Assembly: GCA_910577115.1 (NCBI GenBank)
Contig: CAJTMC010000003.1
Span: 1-64,000 of the forward strand
Direction of reading: 5' to 3'
DNA: 64,000 nt
Source: an uncultured Lachnospiraceae bacterium
GTDB lineage: Bacteria; Bacillota; Clostridia; Lachnospirales; Lachnospiraceae
This document shows positions 62,181 through 64,000 of this stretch, one piece after another; position 1 is the first letter of the stretch; each line of letters begins with the position of its first letter. The notes beneath the pieces are model-generated. The model ran no database searches. It had not been told where the DNA came from and saw nothing but the letters and a program-made list of their open reading frames with translations. The position numbers were made by a program, and so were the translations under genes.

Positions 62181-62852
62181 ATGGAAATTTTACAGGCAAA
62201 AGACCTTAAGAAAATCTACGGCAGCGGCGAGAATGCTGTCCACGCGCTTGACGGCGTCAACCTAAGCGTCGAAAAAGGCGAATTTGTCGCAATCGTTGGA
62301 ACGTCAGGCAGCGGCAAGTCAACACTGCTGCACATGCTCGGCGGTCTTGACCGCCCTACGGACGGCAAGGTAATCGTGGACGGCAAGGACATTTCCGCCC
62401 TAAACGACGAGGCGCTGACCATTTTCCGCCGCCGCAAAATCGGATTTGTGTTTCAGGCATACAACCTTGTGCCTGTGCTGAATGTCTACGAAAATATTGT
62501 AATGCCGATAGAGCTTGACGGCGCAAAAATTGACAACGGGTTCGTGGAGCAGATTGTACATACGCTCGGACTCGACGAACGGCTTGACGCACTGCCAAAC
62601 CAGCTCTCCGGCGGTCAGCAGCAGCGTGTCGCAATCGCCCGCGCACTGGCGTCGGCTCCCGCCATTATTCTTGCGGACGAACCGACGGGAAACCTTGACA
62701 GCAAGACCAGCCATGACGTCTTAAGTCTGCTCAAGGTCACCAGCCAAAAGTTCGCACAGACCATTCTGATGATTACGCACAACGAAGAAATCGCGCAAAT
62801 GGCAGACCGCATTATCCGCATCGAAGACGGTCACATTGTCACGAAACACTAG
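62181..62852 (+). CDS. ABC transporter ATPase, BceA/LolD-like
   Basis: A 223-residue ATPase. Walker A GTSGSGKST near residue 40, Q-loop in FVFQAYNLVPVL, signature LSGGQQQRVAIARAL, Walker B IILADEPTGNLD and H-loop ITHNEEIA. This MacB/LolD-type sequence pairs with FtsX-like permeases for peptide sensing, detoxification or lipoprotein handling. It starts after GGAGG (ATGGAGGATTATC). It is most likely the signalling partner of the two-component system at 57.3-58.9 kb. Confidence 0.92.
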   Translation: MEILQAKDLKKIYGSGENAVHALDGVNLSVEKGEFVAIVGTSGSGKSTLLHMLGGLDRPTDGKVIVDGKDISALNDEALTIFRRRKIGFVFQAYNLVPVLNVYENIVMPIELDGAKIDNGFVEQIVHTLGLDERLDALPNQLSGGQQQRVAIARALASAPAIILADEPTGNLDSKTSHDVLSLLKVTSQKFAQTILMITHNEEIAQMADRIIRIEDGHIVTKH

Positions 62853-62858
62853 AAGGGA

Positions 62859-62912
62859 AGTTGAAAATCAAAGATTTTCAACTGGCAAATTTGCGCTGAC
62901 ACCCAAATTTGC
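62859..62912 (+). repeat. Tandem-hairpin element, copy B
   Basis: AGTTGAAAATC-AAA-GATTTTCAACT (62859-62883) is a perfect hairpin, and GCAAATTTG with CAAATTTGC (62885-62912) forms the second around CGCTGACACC. Nearly identical to copy A in the opp operon. It fills the gap between the ATPase and permease genes. Confidence 0.85.
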
Positions 62913-62943
62913 ATGCAGACTATCAAAAGAATGGAGGATTATG

Positions 62944-64000
62944 ATGAAAGTTCAAAACCGAAAATGTATCCGGAGGCTAAGCAGAAAATCTCTGTACGCT
63001 GCCCGAAAACGCAATATGATTGCCGTTTTTGCAATCGCGCTGACGACAATCCTGTTTACCACCCTGTTTACCATTGTTATGTCAATCAACGCAAGCTACG
63101 AAACCTATCAGTTCCGTCAATGCGGCGGCTACAATCATGGAACCTTTAAAGATGTCAACGAGGAACAGATTGCCGCAATTTCCGCACACAAAAACGTAAA
63201 AGAAACCGGCGTCCGCCAAGTAATCGGACTTATGACAACCGGTGCATTCGGCAAAGTTGCTTCAGAAATCAGCTATATGGACGCCAACTGTACAAAATGG
63301 TCATACGCCACGCCGACCACAGGACGCATGCCCGAAAGCGGCAAGGAAATCACAATGGACACGACTGCGCTTGCACTGTTGGGCATTACACCCGAGCTTG
63401 GCGCACAGGTTCCCCTCACCTACAATATTGTGGACAAGGGCACCGGCTACGGTCCTGAGCGGACGGAAACCTTTACCCTTGTAGGATACTGGGATTACGA
63501 CAACCTGATGCCCGTTCACTACATGAATATCTCGGAAGAATACGCACAGGAAATTGAGGCGTACGCCATTGAAAGCGGCATGGATACCGACAGCTTCCGC
63601 AAGGACTTAAACGTCATGATGCAATCGTCTGTGAATATCCAAGGGCAAATGGAGGCAGTGGACACAGACCTCGGCTATACATGGGAAAAGTACGAGGGCG
63701 AAAACAGTGTGCGTATCGGCGTCAACTGGGGCTACACCTCCGCGCAAATCGGCGCAGTATTTGACTTTGGAACGCTTATTGCTATCATCGCATTTTTGCT
63801 GCTTGTTATTTTTACGGGCTACCTGATCATTTACAATATTTTCCAAATTTCGGTAACGGGAGATATCCGTTTTTACGGGTTGTTAAAGACCATCGGCGTT
63901 ACGCCAAGACAGCTTCGCCGCATTATCCGCCAACAGTCTCTGATGCTGTGCCTGATTGGAATTCCAATCGGACTGCTTTTTGGATTTTGCATCGGCGCAC
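62944..64000 (+). CDS. FtsX-like ABC permease (cut by window end)
   Basis: The open frame starts at 62944 (or the ATG three bases earlier) after GGAGG and runs off the window, giving about 352 residues. An N-terminal helix (MIAVFAIALTTILFTTLFTI) is followed by an extracellular domain of some 210 residues (QFRQCGGYNHGTFKDVNEEQ, GRMPESGKEITMD) and then helices beginning LIAIIAFLLLVIFTGYLIIY. KTIGVTPRQLRRIIRQQSL is the FtsX/MacB coupling region. With the upstream ATPase it forms a Bce-like exporter/sensor. Confidence 0.88.
   Translation, partial: MKVQNRKCIRRLSRKSLYAARKRNMIAVFAIALTTILFTTLFTIVMSINASYETYQFRQCGGYNHGTFKDVNEEQIAAISAHKNVKETGVRQVIGLMTTGAFGKVASEISYMDANCTKWSYATPTTGRMPESGKEITMDTTALALLGITPELGAQVPLTYNIVDKGTGYGPERTETFTLVGYWDYDNLMPVHYMNISEEYAQEIEAYAIESGMDTDSFRKDLNVMMQSSVNIQGQMEAVDTDLGYTWEKYEGENSVRIGVNWGYTSAQIGAVFDFGTLIAIIAFLLLVIFTGYLIIYNIFQISVTGDIRFYGLLKTIGVTPRQLRRIIRQQSLMLCLIGIPIGLLFGFCIGA

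Overview
The window is a chromosomal segment of a Gram-positive, low-to-mid GC Clostridia, most likely a Lachnospiraceae (Roseburia/Agathobacter/Butyrivibrio-like). Support comes from the class III fructose bisphosphatase, the hprK-glcK-murB-rapZ-whiA cluster, DUF4317, two ECF sigma/DUF4179 pairs, a long type-2-like IleRS, strong AAGGAGG ribosome sites and sigma-A promoters with 17-base spacers. The genus is not fixed by the sequence. A chemoreceptor suggests a motile relative.

Layout. 0.1-3.8 kb: AlsT amino-acid symporter with a terminator hairpin in its leader, convergent with fbp. 4-10.3 kb: a five-gene oligopeptide ABC operon (oppB-C-D-F-A, minus strand) whose OppA is circularly permuted. 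10.5-12.6 kb: a YtrA-type GntR regulator with an ABC exporter. 12.7-18 kb: a minus-strand operon hprK-glcK-murB-rapZ-whiA-dagK, with an internally deleted WhiA. 18-26.6 kb: LacI regulator, ECF sigma/anti-sigma pair, nicotinate phosphoribosyltransferase, a chimeric pseudogene, and DUF4317 and XRE genes that converge on a perfect palindrome. 26.8-39.9 kb: ileS, two YfhO-like membrane proteins (one damaged), a secreted DUF5722 protein, a large anchored surface protein and an RNA-methyltransferase-like gene with a probably leaderless mRNA. 40-49 kb: antiporter/TetR pair with twin operators, SGNH hydrolase, SSS symporter, YeiH-like exporter, chemoreceptor and ZIP metal transporter with a DtxR-like palindrome. 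49-52.6 kb: an AT-rich AlwI-family type IIS restriction system with two methylases. 52.7-57.1 kb: YdcZ permease with a divergent Crp/Fnr regulator, the second sigma/anti-sigma pair and an isochorismatase-like hydrolase. 57.2-64 kb: a two-component system whose expected ABC transporter partner lies 3.2 kb away, separated by accessory and decayed genes.

The most unusual items are the permuted OppA, the half-LAGLIDADG WhiA, a tandem-hairpin repeat placed just upstream of the ribosome sites of three transporter genes, and the palindrome that gives two convergent proteins the same C-terminal tail. No CRISPR array, rRNA, tRNA, prophage or complete insertion sequence was seen. All names are from reading sequence; no database search was run.
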